Part shown: positions 15,231 to 24,229 of the stretch, in pieces
Numbering within the stretch: the stretch's first letter is position 1
How the letters are laid out: each line of letters starts with the position of its first letter
From: Nocardia australiensis
Lineage (GTDB): Bacteria > Actinomycetota > Actinomycetes > Mycobacteriales > Mycobacteriaceae
Assembly (NCBI RefSeq): GCF_020733705.1
Contig: NZ_JAJFZM010000001.1
Location: 1,426,001-1,490,000 of the forward strand
Direction: 5' to 3'
DNA length: 64,000 nucleotides
Position numbers and translations under genes: made by a program
Notes under the pieces: generated by a model
The model's input: the letters and a program-made list of their open reading frames with translations, nothing else
Told to the model about the DNA's origin: nothing
Database searches by the model: none

Positions 15231-15676
15231 ATGACCACCGAGACATTCGCCCTCGATCTCGGACTCGCTGAACAGGTACTCGCCGCCAGCCATTCGCCCA
15301 ACTCGTCGGCACCGAAATCACCGCGTTCGGCGACGGGGCGGCGACACTGGTAGTCCCCATTCGCCCGGAACTCAGGCAGCAGTTCGGATTCGTGCACGGC
15401 GGCGTACTGTCCTACCTCGCCGACAACGCGTTGACCTTCGCCGCCGGAACCTCGCTCGGCGCGAACGTCCTCACCGGCGGTTTCACCATCACCTATCTGC
15501 GCCCGGCCGACGGCGCCCGATTGCGCGCCGAGGCGGCCGTCACCGGCGCGACGCGACGCCAGGCCGTCGTCAGCTGCTCGATCTACGCCGAGAGCGACGA
15601 CACCGAACCAGTGCTGTGCGCGATCGCCCAGGGCACGGCCAGGACCGTCGAACGCGATCGCATCGAAAGGGACTGA
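15231..15676 (+). pseudogene. PaaI-type hotdog thioesterase, single-base frameshift
   Basis: ATG 15231 has a perfect ribosome binding site (GGAGGAG). The first about 20 codons (TTETFALDLGLAEQVLAA) are in one frame. From about 15288 the protein continues in another: PFAQLVGTEITAFGDG, then VPIRPELRQQFGFVHGGVLS with the hotdog HGG and YLADNALTF active-site region, ending at 15676. Adding one C after GCCGCC (about 15289) restores a roughly 149-aa protein. As written, the first frame stops at 15353. A GTG at 15392 could still start a truncated 94-aa piece. Members hydrolyse acyl-CoA thioesters. Either a recent pseudogene or a sequencing error. Confidence 0.75.
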
Positions 15677-15682
15677 CCACTA

Positions 15683-15715
15683 GCGATGAGTCGCGCGGGT
15701 ACCGCGACTCATCGC
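15683..15715 (+). terminator. Hairpin terminator after the thioesterase
   Basis: Perfect 13-bp stem, 15683-15695 with 15703-15715, 7-nt loop, starting 6 nt after the thioesterase stop. No U-run follows. Confidence 0.65.
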
Positions 15716-15829
15716 ACTCGAACCCTAATACTGCGGTGCCCCAGCCGAATTAGTCACGCGTGTTGAGTTTCATCGCTTGTCCGCGCGGGATCGACCGGCC
15801 TATGCAGAGATTTTGGTGCCGAATTGTAA

Positions 15830-15861
15830 ACGGGCCGTGCATGTTTCCATGCACGGCCCGT
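15830..15861 (-). terminator. Hairpin terminator of lon
   Basis: Perfect 14-bp stem, 15830-15843 with 15848-15861, 4-nt loop (TTTC), 8 nt beyond the lon stop. On the minus strand it is followed by TTTACAATTC. Confidence 0.75.
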
Positions 15862-15869
15862 GCACCGGG

Positions 15870-18323
15870 TCAGGCGCTAGCCGCGAAAACCCTGCTGTCG
15901 GCTGCCGGTTCGGCGACCGGCTCGATGGCGTAGGCCAGGATGTCGGCCACATCGGCGACGGGGCGAACATTCAAGGCGGCCAGCACTTCTGCCGGGACGT
16001 CGTCCAGGTCCGGCTCGTTGCGGGCCGGAATGAACACCGTCTTCAGGCCGGCGCGCTGGGCGGCGAGCAGCTTCTGCTTGACGCCACCGATCGGCAGTAC
16101 CCTGCCGTTCAGCGTGACCTCACCGGTCATGCCGACGTCCGCGCGGACCTGCCGGCCCAACGCCAGCGACACCAGCGCGGTGACCATGGTGACACCCGCC
16201 GAAGGACCGTCCTTGGGCACCGCGCCCGCCGGGAAGTGCACGTGGATATTGCGATCCAGCACCGACGGTTCGATGCCGATCTCCTCCAGGTGCGATCGCA
16301 CGTAGGTCAACGCGATCTGCGCCGACTCCTTCATGACGTCACCCAGTTGGCCGGTCAGCGTCAGCGAACGCTCACCATCGGCGGCATTGGCCTCGATGTA
16401 GAGCACATCGCCACCGAGTCCGGTGACCGCGAGTCCGGTCGCCACACCCGCGACCGCGGTGCGTTCCACCGAGTCGGGGGTGAAGCGGGGACGGCCCAGG
16501 TATTCCTTCAGATCCCCCAGGTCGATCGTCAGCGACTCCTTGGCCACTGTGACCACGGCGGTTCCGTCCGGCACCAGTGCGTCGTAACCTAGTTCGGTTC
16601 CGTAGCCGAAATCGGTCACTACCGCATCGGATTCGGCAGCGGCCGAACCGATTACATTTTCCGACAGTCGAGTCGCCGCCTTACGCAACGCCTTTGCGAT
16701 CAGGCGCTCCAGCTGCCGCACTCCGGCTTCTCGGGTGTAGTTCGCGGCGATCTCACGCAGTGCCGCGTCGGTGATGGTCACCTCGTCGGTGGTCAGCGCG
16801 TTGCGTTCCAGCTGGCGCGGCACCAGGAAGTCGCGGGCGATATCGACCTTGTCATCCTCGGTGTAGCCGTCGACGGTGATCAGTTCCATCCGGTCCAGCA
16901 GCGGGCCGGGGATGGTCTCCATGACATTGGCCGTCGCTATGAACAGCACGTCGGACAGGTCCAGATCCAGATCCAGGTAGTGATCGCGGAACGTGTGGTT
17001 CTGCGCCGGATCCAGCACCTCGAGCAGCGCCGCGGCCGGGTCGCCACGGAAGTCCGAACCGACCTTATCGATCTCGTCAAGCAGGACAACGGGATTCATA
17101 GATCCCGCCTCCTTGATCGCACGGACGATCCGGCCGGGCAGCGCGCCCACGTAAGTGCGCCGGTGACCACGGATCTCGGCCTCGTCGCGCACGCCGCCAA
17201 GGGCGACACGAACGAACTCGCGGCCCATGGCCCGTGCCACGGATTCGCCCAACGAGGTCTTGCCGACACCGGGCGGTCCGACCAGCGCCAACACCGCGCC
17301 GGAGCCACGTCCGCCGACAACGTCGAGACCACGCGAGGCGCGGCGCGAACGCACGGCCAGGTACTCGACCATGCGGTCTTTCACCTCGTCGAGACCGTGG
17401 TGATCGGCGTCCAACACCGCGCGTGCGGCCGAAACATCCGTTCTATCAGTGGTTTTCACCGTCCATGGCAGCTCGAGGACGGTGTCGAGCCAGGTCCGGA
17501 TCCAGCCGGATTCCGGGCTCTGGTCACTGGCCCGCTCCAGCCTGCCGACCTCGCGCAATGCCTCCGCGCGCACCTCGTCGGGCAGGTCCGCCAGCTCGAC
17601 GCGACTGCGGTAGTCATCGGCGCCATCGGGCTCGTCCTCGCCGAGTTCCTTGCGGATCGCGTTGAGCTGCTGGCGCAGCAGGAACTCGCGCTGACTCTTC
17701 TCCAGGCCCTCGCGCACGTCATCACTGATCTTCTCGGTGACCTCGGCCTCGGCGATATGCACCTTGGTCCATTCGATCAACGTGGTCAATCGCTGTGTGG
17801 CATCGGGAGTTTCGAGCAGTTCACGCTTCTGGTCGTTGGTCAGGTATGGCGCGTAGCCCGCGGTGTCGGCGATCGCCGACGGATCGGCCAGCTGATTGAC
17901 CGCGTCGATGATCTGCCATGCCTCACGGCGCTGTAGCACCGAGACGGCCAGCTTCTTGTATTCGGCGGCAAGCTCTTTGGTGCGCCCATCGGCTGCGGGC
18001 GCGTCGACCGGCTCGGCCTCGACCCATAGCGCCGCGCCGGGTCCGGTCACCCCGTGTCCGATCTTCGCGCGCCGTTCGGCCTTCAATACCGCCGCGGGCG
18101 CGCCGCCGCGCATCCGTCCGACCTGTTCGATGGTGGCGACCACGCCGAAGGACGCGTAGCCCTCGGTCAGTCGCGGTGCCAGCAACACGGCCTCGGTTTT
18201 CGCCGCACGCGCGGCGTCGATGGCGGCCTGCGCCGATTCGTCCAGTTCGATGGGCACGACCATGCCCGGCAGCACGATCGGATCGGTCAGGAACAGCACC
18301 GGCAGGTTCTGTGGTGTAGTCAC
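15870..18323 (-). CDS. lon: ATP-dependent protease LonA
   Basis: An 817-aa protein. GTG 18323 is chosen because [20 protein letters not shown] is the normal Lon start and AAAGGG lies 9 nt upstream; the frame extends 17 codons further. Domains: N-terminal substrate-binding LAN region (about 1-200), coiled linker, AAA+ domain with Walker [10 protein letters not shown] and Walker B LLDEIDK, and the C-terminal protease domain. The Ser/Lys dyad is S708 in PKDGPSAG and K751 in GGVKQKLL. Lon degrades misfolded and regulatory proteins in the cytosol. A ClgR-like palindrome at 18401-18415 suggests stress regulation. Transcribed alone. Confidence 0.95.
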   Translation of the reverse strand: MTTPQNLPVLFLTDPIVLPGMVVPIELDESAQAAIDAARAAKTEAVLLAPRLTEGYASFGVVATIEQVGRMRGGAPAAVLKAERRAKIGHGVTGPGAALWVEAEPVDAPAADGRTKELAAEYKKLAVSVLQRREAWQIIDAVNQLADPSAIADTAGYAPYLTNDQKRELLETPDATQRLTTLIEWTKVHIAEAEVTEKISDDVREGLEKSQREFLLRQQLNAIRKELGEDEPDGADDYRSRVELADLPDEVRAEALREVGRLERASDQSPESGWIRTWLDTVLELPWTVKTTDRTDVSAARAVLDADHHGLDEVKDRMVEYLAVRSRRASRGLDVVGGRGSGAVLALVGPPGVGKTSLGESVARAMGREFVRVALGGVRDEAEIRGHRRTYVGALPGRIVRAIKEAGSMNPVVLLDEIDKVGSDFRGDPAAALLEVLDPAQNHTFRDHYLDLDLDLSDVLFIATANVMETIPGPLLDRMELITVDGYTEDDKVDIARDFLVPRQLERNALTTDEVTITDAALREIAANYTREAGVRQLERLIAKALRKAATRLSENVIGSAAAESDAVVTDFGYGTELGYDALVPDGTAVVTVAKESLTIDLGDLKEYLGRPRFTPDSVERTAVAGVATGLAVTGLGGDVLYIEANAADGERSLTLTGQLGDVMKESAQIALTYVRSHLEEIGIEPSVLDRNIHVHFPAGAVPKDGPSAGVTMVTALVSLALGRQVRADVGMTGEVTLNGRVLPIGGVKQKLLAAQRAGLKTVFIPARNEPDLDDVPAEVLAALNVRPVADVADILAYAIEPVAEPAADSRVFAASA

Positions 18324-18736
18324 GTGTTCGACCCTTTCAAAGTTGAGCGATGCCCAGTCAACCCCGAGTGCCATGGGTTTGTTCCACTCCGCATCCGGAG
18401 TTCGCTGAGGGCGAATTGTAGGTTCCGGCGTGTCGTGTCAGTTTCCGGAACTTATGTCAGCGGGATGTCAATTTTCCGGAGTGATCCACCGAGAGAACAT
18501 GTTCCAGATCCGTTATGCGGACCGATCATGGCGAGGACAGCTGAATGCCCGGTAATGCCGATTTCCGAGCATCCTCGCCGCGCCCGATCTGCCATGAACC
18601 TAGGCTCCCGTCTGGCTGTGCCGACCCTATCCGCACGGCTCGGCGAGACTCGGAGACCCAATCGGGCGGCATGGTTGTTACGCGATCCGCGGGGCTGGGT
18701 ACGGCCCGCTCTTGGCGCCGGTCGACCGGGTACTTC
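18324..18736. other. Intergenic region upstream of lon
   Basis: Contains the ClgR-like site at 18401-18415. Two similar TTTCCGGA stretches (TTTCCGGAAC at about 18440, TTTCCGGAGT at about 18474) may be operator half-sites. No coding frame looks real. Confidence 0.45.
18401..18415. promoter_or_regulatory. ClgR-like operator upstream of lon
   Basis: Palindrome TTCGC-TGAGG-GCGAA; on the lon strand it reads AATTCGCCCTCAGCGAAC. This fits the published actinobacterial ClgR box (CGC-N5-GCG with A/T-rich flanks) except for the central base. It lies about 80 nt upstream of the lon start. ClgR is known to activate clp genes, and lon in Streptomyces. Prediction by eye. Confidence 0.55.
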
Positions 18737-19660
18737 TCATGCCACCTTGATGACAACCTTGCCCGAAGTGTGACCGTTCTCGACGGTAGCGAGGGCGGCC
18801 GGGGCGTCGGAGAGCGGATGGACCGCGGTGATCACGGGTGCGAGGAACCCGTTGAGGGCCAGCCGGGCGGACCGCCGCAGGTTCTCGCGGTCGAGGCGAC
18901 GCTCGATGAAACGCCCACCGAGATCGGGCACAGACGAATCACCCACGGCGATGACGTTGCGGGCATCGCGGGCCAGTGCAGCGACCGTCCGCAGCGAGGT
19001 GCCTCCGACCAGGTCGACGATCCCGTCGAAGCCGTCCGGAACCAGCTCGCGTGCCGCGGCGAGGACGTCCGCGGCGGCGTAGTCGATGAACCGCACCCCG
19101 ATGGCCTCGGCGTGCTCGCGCTTGGTGGTGCTCCCGGTGCCGATCACACGCAGCTCGCGCCCGACGGCCAGCCGGGCGACGGCGAGGCCGACCCCGCCCC
19201 CGACCCCGTTGACCAGGACCGTGGCACCGGCCGGGAGGCCGAGCTGGTCGAGCGCATCCACCGCGGTCGTCCCGGCCACTGGCAGCGTTGCCGCCACGGT
19301 CGCGGACAGACCCGCCGGGATGCGCGCGGTGTTCGGTGCGGACAGTACCGTCGTCTCGGCGTAGGTGCCGCCGCCGGTGAGTGCGAAGCCGAAGACCGCG
19401 TCACCCACCTCGAGCCCGTCGACGCCCTCACCCAGGGCGAGAACGGTTCCCGCTGCCTCCATGCCCAGTACGCGGGGAAACCGACGCCCGCCGTCGAGCC
19501 CGGGGACCAGACCCGAGCGCAGCAGATGGTCGAGGGGATTCACCCCGGCGACCTCGACCCGGATCAGTACCTCGCCGCGACCGGGGGCGGGATCAGGACG
19601 ATCGAAGAGCTCCTGTACCTCGGGCCCGCCATACTTCCCGAAACCCCACGCCTGCCCCAT
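18737..19660 (-). CDS. Zinc-less NADP-dependent oxidoreductase (quinone reductase-like MDR)
   Basis: A 307-aa medium-chain dehydrogenase/reductase with a strong ribosome binding site (GGAGGCGG, 5 nt before ATG). N-terminal GroES fold (GEVLIRVEVAGVNPLDHLLR), then a Rossmann domain (VNGVGGGVGLAVARLA at about 155-170). It lacks the Zn-binding Cys/His set of alcohol dehydrogenases. It lies directly downstream of a MerR regulator on the same strand, probably its target or co-operonic partner. Likely reduces quinones or alpha,beta-unsaturated carbonyls; substrate not determinable. Confidence 0.85.
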   Translation of the reverse strand: MGQAWGFGKYGGPEVQELFDRPDPAPGRGEVLIRVEVAGVNPLDHLLRSGLVPGLDGGRRFPRVLGMEAAGTVLALGEGVDGLEVGDAVFGFALTGGGTYAETTVLSAPNTARIPAGLSATVAATLPVAGTTAVDALDQLGLPAGATVLVNGVGGGVGLAVARLAVGRELRVIGTGSTTKREHAEAIGVRFIDYAAADVLAAARELVPDGFDGIVDLVGGTSLRTVAALARDARNVIAVGDSSVPDLGGRFIERRLDRENLRRSARLALNGFLAPVITAVHPLSDAPAALATVENGHTSGKVVIKVA

Positions 19661-19766
19661 CTTTGCCGCCTCCTGTGTGACCGACCCGGATGGTTCCGGG
19701 CTCTGTGGCCATCCTCATCCCTGACACTGATGTAAGGGGCAACTGACTGAGGTACAGGTCACAGCA

Positions 19767-20162
19767 TCAGGCCGGCCTTGCCACCGGTTCCGGAGCTGTG
19801 GACAGCTCCGCCTGGTGCTGGCTGTTGGCCCTGATCAGCACGTCGAGCGCGTCTCGGGTCTCGATCAGGTGCGCGATGTCGGCGTCGATCCGGTCGCGCT
19901 CGCGCGTCATCATCGCGAACGCCAGCTCGACGACGCCCGAGTCACCAGGGGTCTCCACGCACGGCAGCACAGTCGCGATCACCCGGCTCGACATACCCGC
20001 GTCGAACAGCTGCCGGATAAGCGACACGCGCTGGACCTCGGCATCGGAATAGTGACGCTGCCCCGCGTCGGAGCGTGAGCTGCTCAGCAGACCCTGCGCT
20101 TCGTAGTACCGCAGTGAGCGCGGACTCACGCCCGTGCGCTTGGACAGCTCACCGATCCGCAT
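19767..20162 (-). CDS. MerR-family transcriptional regulator
   Basis: A 131-aa regulator. The winged helix-turn-helix starts at residue 1 (MRIGELSKRTGVSPRSLRYY, then EAQGLL), with wing R.Y....V.R (GQRHYSDAEVQRVSLIRQL). A dimerisation coiled coil at about 85-115 (MMTRERDRIDADIAHLIETR) ends in a short tail with no metal-binding Cys cluster, so it more likely senses small organics or oxidants than metals. ATG 20162 has only a weak ribosome binding site, but it is the family start. The oxidoreductase follows 106 nt downstream. Confidence 0.85.
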   Translation of the reverse strand: MRIGELSKRTGVSPRSLRYYEAQGLLSSSRSDAGQRHYSDAEVQRVSLIRQLFDAGMSSRVIATVLPCVETPGDSGVVELAFAMMTRERDRIDADIAHLIETRDALDVLIRANSQHQAELSTAPEPVARPA

Positions 20163-20800
20163 CCCTGAGAGCCTACGCCCGCGTGCCCCAGGTTCAGCCC
20201 GCCGGCGATGGTGGCGACTCCGGCGCGGATTGTGTTGTGGCGGGCAGAGATCCGGCAGAAACAGGAAGTCGCGGCAGGTGGCAAGCGACACGACACTGAG
20301 GAATCCCACAGCGGAAAACAGCTGACCAAACCCACCCCCGCGCCGACGCCGACAGCCGGAACTTACAGCGAATTGCAGGTTCTCATCGAACTTGTCCTGC
20401 GGTGAGCGCGCCACCCTGGTGGTCATCGAGGGCCAAAGGCACCGACCAGCAGGACACCCACACGCCTCTGAAGCCGACGTCGACGAGGACAGCGAAGAGT
20501 CCGGCGAGGACAGCGATCGCTCCTCGGACAGCGACTGGGAGGCATAGACGAAATCGGGTTGGTGCGGCGGCATTCTGACGCCCCACCAAGTCCGCGCTGC
20601 TCGTGCTGAGGATTCCGACAAGATGGCGAGAATCCAGCTCGGACAACTGCATGAGAGACCGCAGGTCGGCTCAGCTCAGAACCGATAGGTTCAGCGAGTA
20701 CCTACTCTAATTGTTCGCTGGCCCCGCGTTGACACTCCGAAGGAGCCAATGAGAATGTTGTGGCGTCCATAACACCCGGTCGGCGTGAGGGGGACCTGCG
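20163..20800. other. Intergenic region, possibly decayed
   Basis: 638 bp with no convincing intact gene. One plus-strand frame (20401-20547) ends in a very acidic Ser/Asp/Glu stretch (EDSEESGEDSDRSSDSDWEA), but no start, ribosome binding site or family supports it. A weak similarity to a TnpB C-terminal tail near 20250-20310 was not strong enough to call. It must also contain the promoters of merR (minus) and the DUF445 gene (plus). Confidence 0.35.
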
Positions 20801-22156
20801 ATGACAACACTCACCTCGGGCGTTTTCATCGACTGGGAGAATCTGACCGGGCAATCTAAGTTCGCCGTCGAGCTGATTTCGTTTCCAATCTTCAGCGCAT
20901 TGGCAGGATGGCTCACCAACTGGACCGGCGTCCTGATGTTGTTCTGGCCGGCCATCTTTCGCGGAGTCCGTGTTCCGGGTCTACAGGTGCTGTATCCGTA
21001 CTTTCCGCGCCGGGTTCAGGTGCTGCCGACCTTTTCCGGCGACGGACGCCGTTTCGGATTCCAGGGATTCATTCCGGCGCGCGCGGAGAAAATGGCCAGT
21101 ATCTGCGTCGACAAGTCGCTCATGCGGATCGGCAGCCCGCGCGACTTCATCAAAGAATTGGATCTGGACGGCATCGCCGATTACATCGCCATGCTCGCGA
21201 GTAAACAGGTGAAGTCGATGGTCGACGAGGTGATGTACCGGGAGAACCCTGACCTATGGGGCGGCCTGCCGAAGACCATGAGGCAAATGGTCTACCAGCG
21301 GGTGGACCGGGAATTGCCCGCGATGTGCAGGCGCGCTTTCGCATCACTCGGTGACAATGTGGACCAGTTGATCGACGTCAAGAGATTCGTCATTCGCTAT
21401 CTCCACGAAAACCCGTACATCCTGAAGGACCTGACCACCACTATCGCCGCTCCGGAATTGAAATTCATGGTCCGGATCGGACTGCTCGGAGCGCCGTTCG
21501 GACTGCTGCTCGCGCTATATCTGCATGTGCACCAGTCCATTCCGGTGCTCGGCTGGGTGCCGCCGTGGGTGATCGTGCTGCTGGCGTCGGCGGTGATCGG
21601 CGTGAGCGTGAACGTCATCGCGGTCAAGATGGTGTTCGAGCCGGGCGATCCACAGCCGCGCTACAAATACCTATGGCGACAGGCGTTGCTGGCCAAACGG
21701 CAGCCGCAGGCCGCGGTCGACCTCGCGCACATCCTGGCCTATCAGGTACTGACGCTGCCGAACCTGTCGAAGGAGCTGTTGGAGGGAACCAACGGCGACA
21801 AGACCAGGCAGTTGCTGGAGCGGTTGATCGCCGAGGAGATCCACCGCCAACTCGGCCTCACGACATCCCTGGTGCGCGCGGCGTTCGGACGCCGCCAATT
21901 CGACAACCTCAAGGTCGGCGCGGCAGGCGCGGTGGTCGGACTGGCTCCGACCATGGTCGAGGACGAGGAGTTCACCCTCGAGCAGGCCAAACAGATCGAT
22001 GAATTCGCGGCGCGCAAGCTGCAACGGCTGACACCGGGGGAGTTCATGGAGATGTTCTACGCGTCGGTCGAACAGGACGCCTGGCTGTTGTATCTGCATG
22101 GCGCGCTGCTCGGGCTGGCCGTCGGCGCGGTTCACCTGACGATTTTCGGCTGGTAG
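20801..22156 (+). CDS. DUF445 family membrane protein
   Basis: A 451-aa protein; GGGGGA precedes the ATG. A first membrane segment at about 25-50 contains the family's FPIFSALAGWLTNWTGVLML core (the N-terminal AxxGxxTNxxAxxML signature). A long cytosolic or periplasmic domain is next (FIPARAEKMASICVDKSL), then two helices at about 225-280 (LLGAPFGLLLALYLHVH, VIVLLASAVIGVSVNVIAVK) and a last helix at the C-terminus (LHGALLGLAVGAVHLTIFGW). DUF445 proteins are widespread and of unknown function. Transcribed alone. Confidence 0.8.
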   Translation: MTTLTSGVFIDWENLTGQSKFAVELISFPIFSALAGWLTNWTGVLMLFWPAIFRGVRVPGLQVLYPYFPRRVQVLPTFSGDGRRFGFQGFIPARAEKMASICVDKSLMRIGSPRDFIKELDLDGIADYIAMLASKQVKSMVDEVMYRENPDLWGGLPKTMRQMVYQRVDRELPAMCRRAFASLGDNVDQLIDVKRFVIRYLHENPYILKDLTTTIAAPELKFMVRIGLLGAPFGLLLALYLHVHQSIPVLGWVPPWVIVLLASAVIGVSVNVIAVKMVFEPGDPQPRYKYLWRQALLAKRQPQAAVDLAHILAYQVLTLPNLSKELLEGTNGDKTRQLLERLIAEEIHRQLGLTTSLVRAAFGRRQFDNLKVGAAGAVVGLAPTMVEDEEFTLEQAKQIDEFAARKLQRLTPGEFMEMFYASVEQDAWLLYLHGALLGLAVGAVHLTIFGW

Positions 22157-22288
22157 TCGGCACTTTCCGGAGACCAAGGGCGCGCAGGCGTAAATACAAG
22201 CACGCGTGCTTGTATCTTTCTCGACCTGCTGCGATACTGAGACGCAACAGCGCACGCAGCGGTGTGCCCGCGACCGGCAAGGAAACAG

Positions 22289-23080
22289 ATGGCTGACCTC
22301 GACGCGCTACTCGGCGACTTCGCTGCGGAATGCGCGGATCTGGAACAGATGGTCGCACCATTGGCGCCGCGGGACTGGGCAACTCCCACGCCGGCACCCG
22401 GCTGGAGTATCGCCCATCAGATCGCCCATCTCGCCTGGACCGACGAGGTGGCGGTGCTGGCGGTCACCGATGCGGACGGATTCGCGAAGCTACTGGTCGA
22501 GGCCGCACCGAAGGCGTTGACGTTCGTGGACGAAGGCGCGGAAGAACTCGCCGTCACACCCCCGCCGGAATTGCTCGCCCGCTGGCGTAAGGGCCGCGCC
22601 GCCCTCGCCGCCGCCCTCGCCACCGTGCCCACCGGTACCAAATTGGCGTGGTTCGGGCCGCCCATGAGCACGGCGTCGATGGTCAGCGCCCGGATCATGG
22701 AGTCCTGGGCACACGGACAGGACGTGGCCGACGCTCTCGGTGTCACCCGGACGCCTACCGACCGGCTGCGCACCGTGGCCCACCTGGGGGTACGCACCAG
22801 AAACTTCGCCTATTCGGTGCGCGGCAGGACGCCACCGGAAGCGGAATTCCGGGTGGAGCTCACCGGCCCCGACGGCGCGATCTGGTCCTGGGGGCCCGAG
22901 GACGCCGAACAGCGCGTGAGCGGACCCGCCCTGGACTTCTGCCTGCTCGTTACCCAACGTCGTCATCGCGACGACCTGGCGCTGCGCAGCACCGGCGCGG
23001 ATGCCGCGGACTGGTTGACGATCGCGCAGGCGTTCGCGGGCAGCACCGGAGACGGCCGAACAGCGGGCCAGTTCACCTGA
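22289..23080 (+). CDS. TIGR03084 family protein (mycothiol-dependent maleylpyruvate isomerase-like fold)
   Basis: A 263-aa protein; ATG 22289 preceded by AAGGAAA. N-terminal DinB/MDMPI four-helix domain: LLGDFAAECADLEQMV, TPTPAPGWSIAHQIAHLAWT with metal-type His, and SMVSARIMESWAHGQDVADA (HGxD). This matches the TIGR03084 pattern seen in mycobacteria and Nocardia. A C-terminal SCP2-like wH domain follows (LTGPDGAIWSWGPEDAEQRV). MDMPI-fold proteins are often mycothiol-dependent metalloenzymes; the reaction of TIGR03084 members is unknown. Confidence 0.85.
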   Translation: MADLDALLGDFAAECADLEQMVAPLAPRDWATPTPAPGWSIAHQIAHLAWTDEVAVLAVTDADGFAKLLVEAAPKALTFVDEGAEELAVTPPPELLARWRKGRAALAAALATVPTGTKLAWFGPPMSTASMVSARIMESWAHGQDVADALGVTRTPTDRLRTVAHLGVRTRNFAYSVRGRTPPEAEFRVELTGPDGAIWSWGPEDAEQRVSGPALDFCLLVTQRRHRDDLALRSTGADAADWLTIAQAFAGSTGDGRTAGQFT

Positions 23081-23412
23081 CCCGCTGCCGTGGCAGGCGA
23101 TCGCCAAACTTGGGTACGCCGTTAGTTTCGACGGTCGGACGCCGTTGGCCGGGTGTCTCATGGTGGCAGTCGAGAATGACGCTCGCCAGCTTTCTAGGTC
23201 TACCCAGCCGTTAGCAGGCGGAAACATGGACGACCCCCGGAATCCACCTGAGCGAGCGAGTTGTGCTGACAACACCTTTCCTACCGCATTGTGATGCTGC
23301 TCTCACCGATGCGGCGGCCCCACGCGTAACACCGTAACCTGGACAAGCGTACGGCTTTCAACGATGCGGGCCGCGCCGTTATAGGGGATATGACGGAGGA
23401 AGGAACAGCATC
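23081..23412. other. Intergenic region with a possible promoter
   Basis: No gene recognised. A weak promoter candidate for the following gene is TTCAAC (23357-23362), 17 nt, TATAGG (23380-23385). Otherwise featureless. Confidence 0.3.
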
Positions 23413-24174
23413 GTGACAGCACATAAGCCTGCCCAGGTTCTTCGACATGCCGCGATCGTGCTCGCAGGCACAGCCAGTCTCAGTCTCACCGTTGCCGCGG
23501 GCGCCTACATCGTGAACCAGATGGCAGATACCCACCAGCCGGGCACCACACTCTCGACGCCGCCAACCGCGGCCGCCAAGGAGATGGGCACCCACACCGT
23601 GCCGACGCTATCGGAGGCGCTGCGGTCCGGCGGAAACCGTGATCTCCCAGCCGCATTCATCCGCACCCACGCCGAAACCAGGATCGCCACGAACAGCGTG
23701 GTTCCGAATGCGGCAGCGCCGCAATCTGATTCGAGCACCGGCACACCATCCGCACTCTGCGGCAAGCTGCGGCTGGGCACCACGTATGTCGGCGCGCGGG
23801 TCGCTCCGGTCCGATCCGATACCGTCGCGTTCACCGTCGACACCAACGCGCTGAGCGCGCTGACGGATTTCCTGCCGTCCGAACCGCTCGCGCAGCGGCT
23901 CGACGTCGATTCCGATCCAGCGGCTTCCACCCAGGTCCGCGCCGAACTCGATACCCACGGCGAGGTCACGATGACCTTCTCCGATCCGGCCCTCGGTGAA
24001 CACGCGATGCGGGTGAACCGCTACACCGCGCCCGCCCCGAATACCCCGAGCCCGGCGCAGGACGCGACCACACTTACCGATGCGGCGACCGTTTCACCCG
24101 AAAATGCTGCGACGCCGCAAGATTCGACAACCCATCCCGGCCTGACCACCGCGCCTGCCATCGTCGACGTCTAA
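23413..24174 (+). CDS. Exported or membrane-anchored hypothetical protein
   Basis: A 253-aa protein starting at GTG 23413 with GGAGGAAGG upstream. An N-terminal hydrophobic segment (AAIVLAGTASLSLTVAAGAYIV) acts as signal peptide or anchor. A Thr/Pro/Ala-rich linker is next, a small globular region (LCGKLRLGTTYVGARVAPV, then FLPSEPLAQRLD) and a low-complexity Thr/Ala/Pro tail. Composition is typical of secreted actinobacterial proteins with extended linkers. No domain recognised. Confidence 0.65.
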   Translation: MTAHKPAQVLRHAAIVLAGTASLSLTVAAGAYIVNQMADTHQPGTTLSTPPTAAAKEMGTHTVPTLSEALRSGGNRDLPAAFIRTHAETRIATNSVVPNAAAPQSDSSTGTPSALCGKLRLGTTYVGARVAPVRSDTVAFTVDTNALSALTDFLPSEPLAQRLDVDSDPAASTQVRAELDTHGEVTMTFSDPALGEHAMRVNRYTAPAPNTPSPAQDATTLTDAATVSPENAATPQDSTTHPGLTTAPAIVDV

Positions 24175-24229
24175 CCCCCCTCGGCGCGCCCTGGTGGCGT
24201 CACCGCCCGCCACCTGCTTTCGTGTGGTC

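Noticed and set aside
16980..17936. 318-codon frame on the strand opposite lon
   Set aside because: Composition follows from the high-GC codon use of lon on the other strand; no ribosome binding site and no recognisable domain.
20250..20310. KQE...GIP-like sequence resembling a TnpB C-terminal tail
   Set aside because: Too short and needs a frameshift; no zinc ribbon or RuvC motif nearby, so no IS200/IS605 call.
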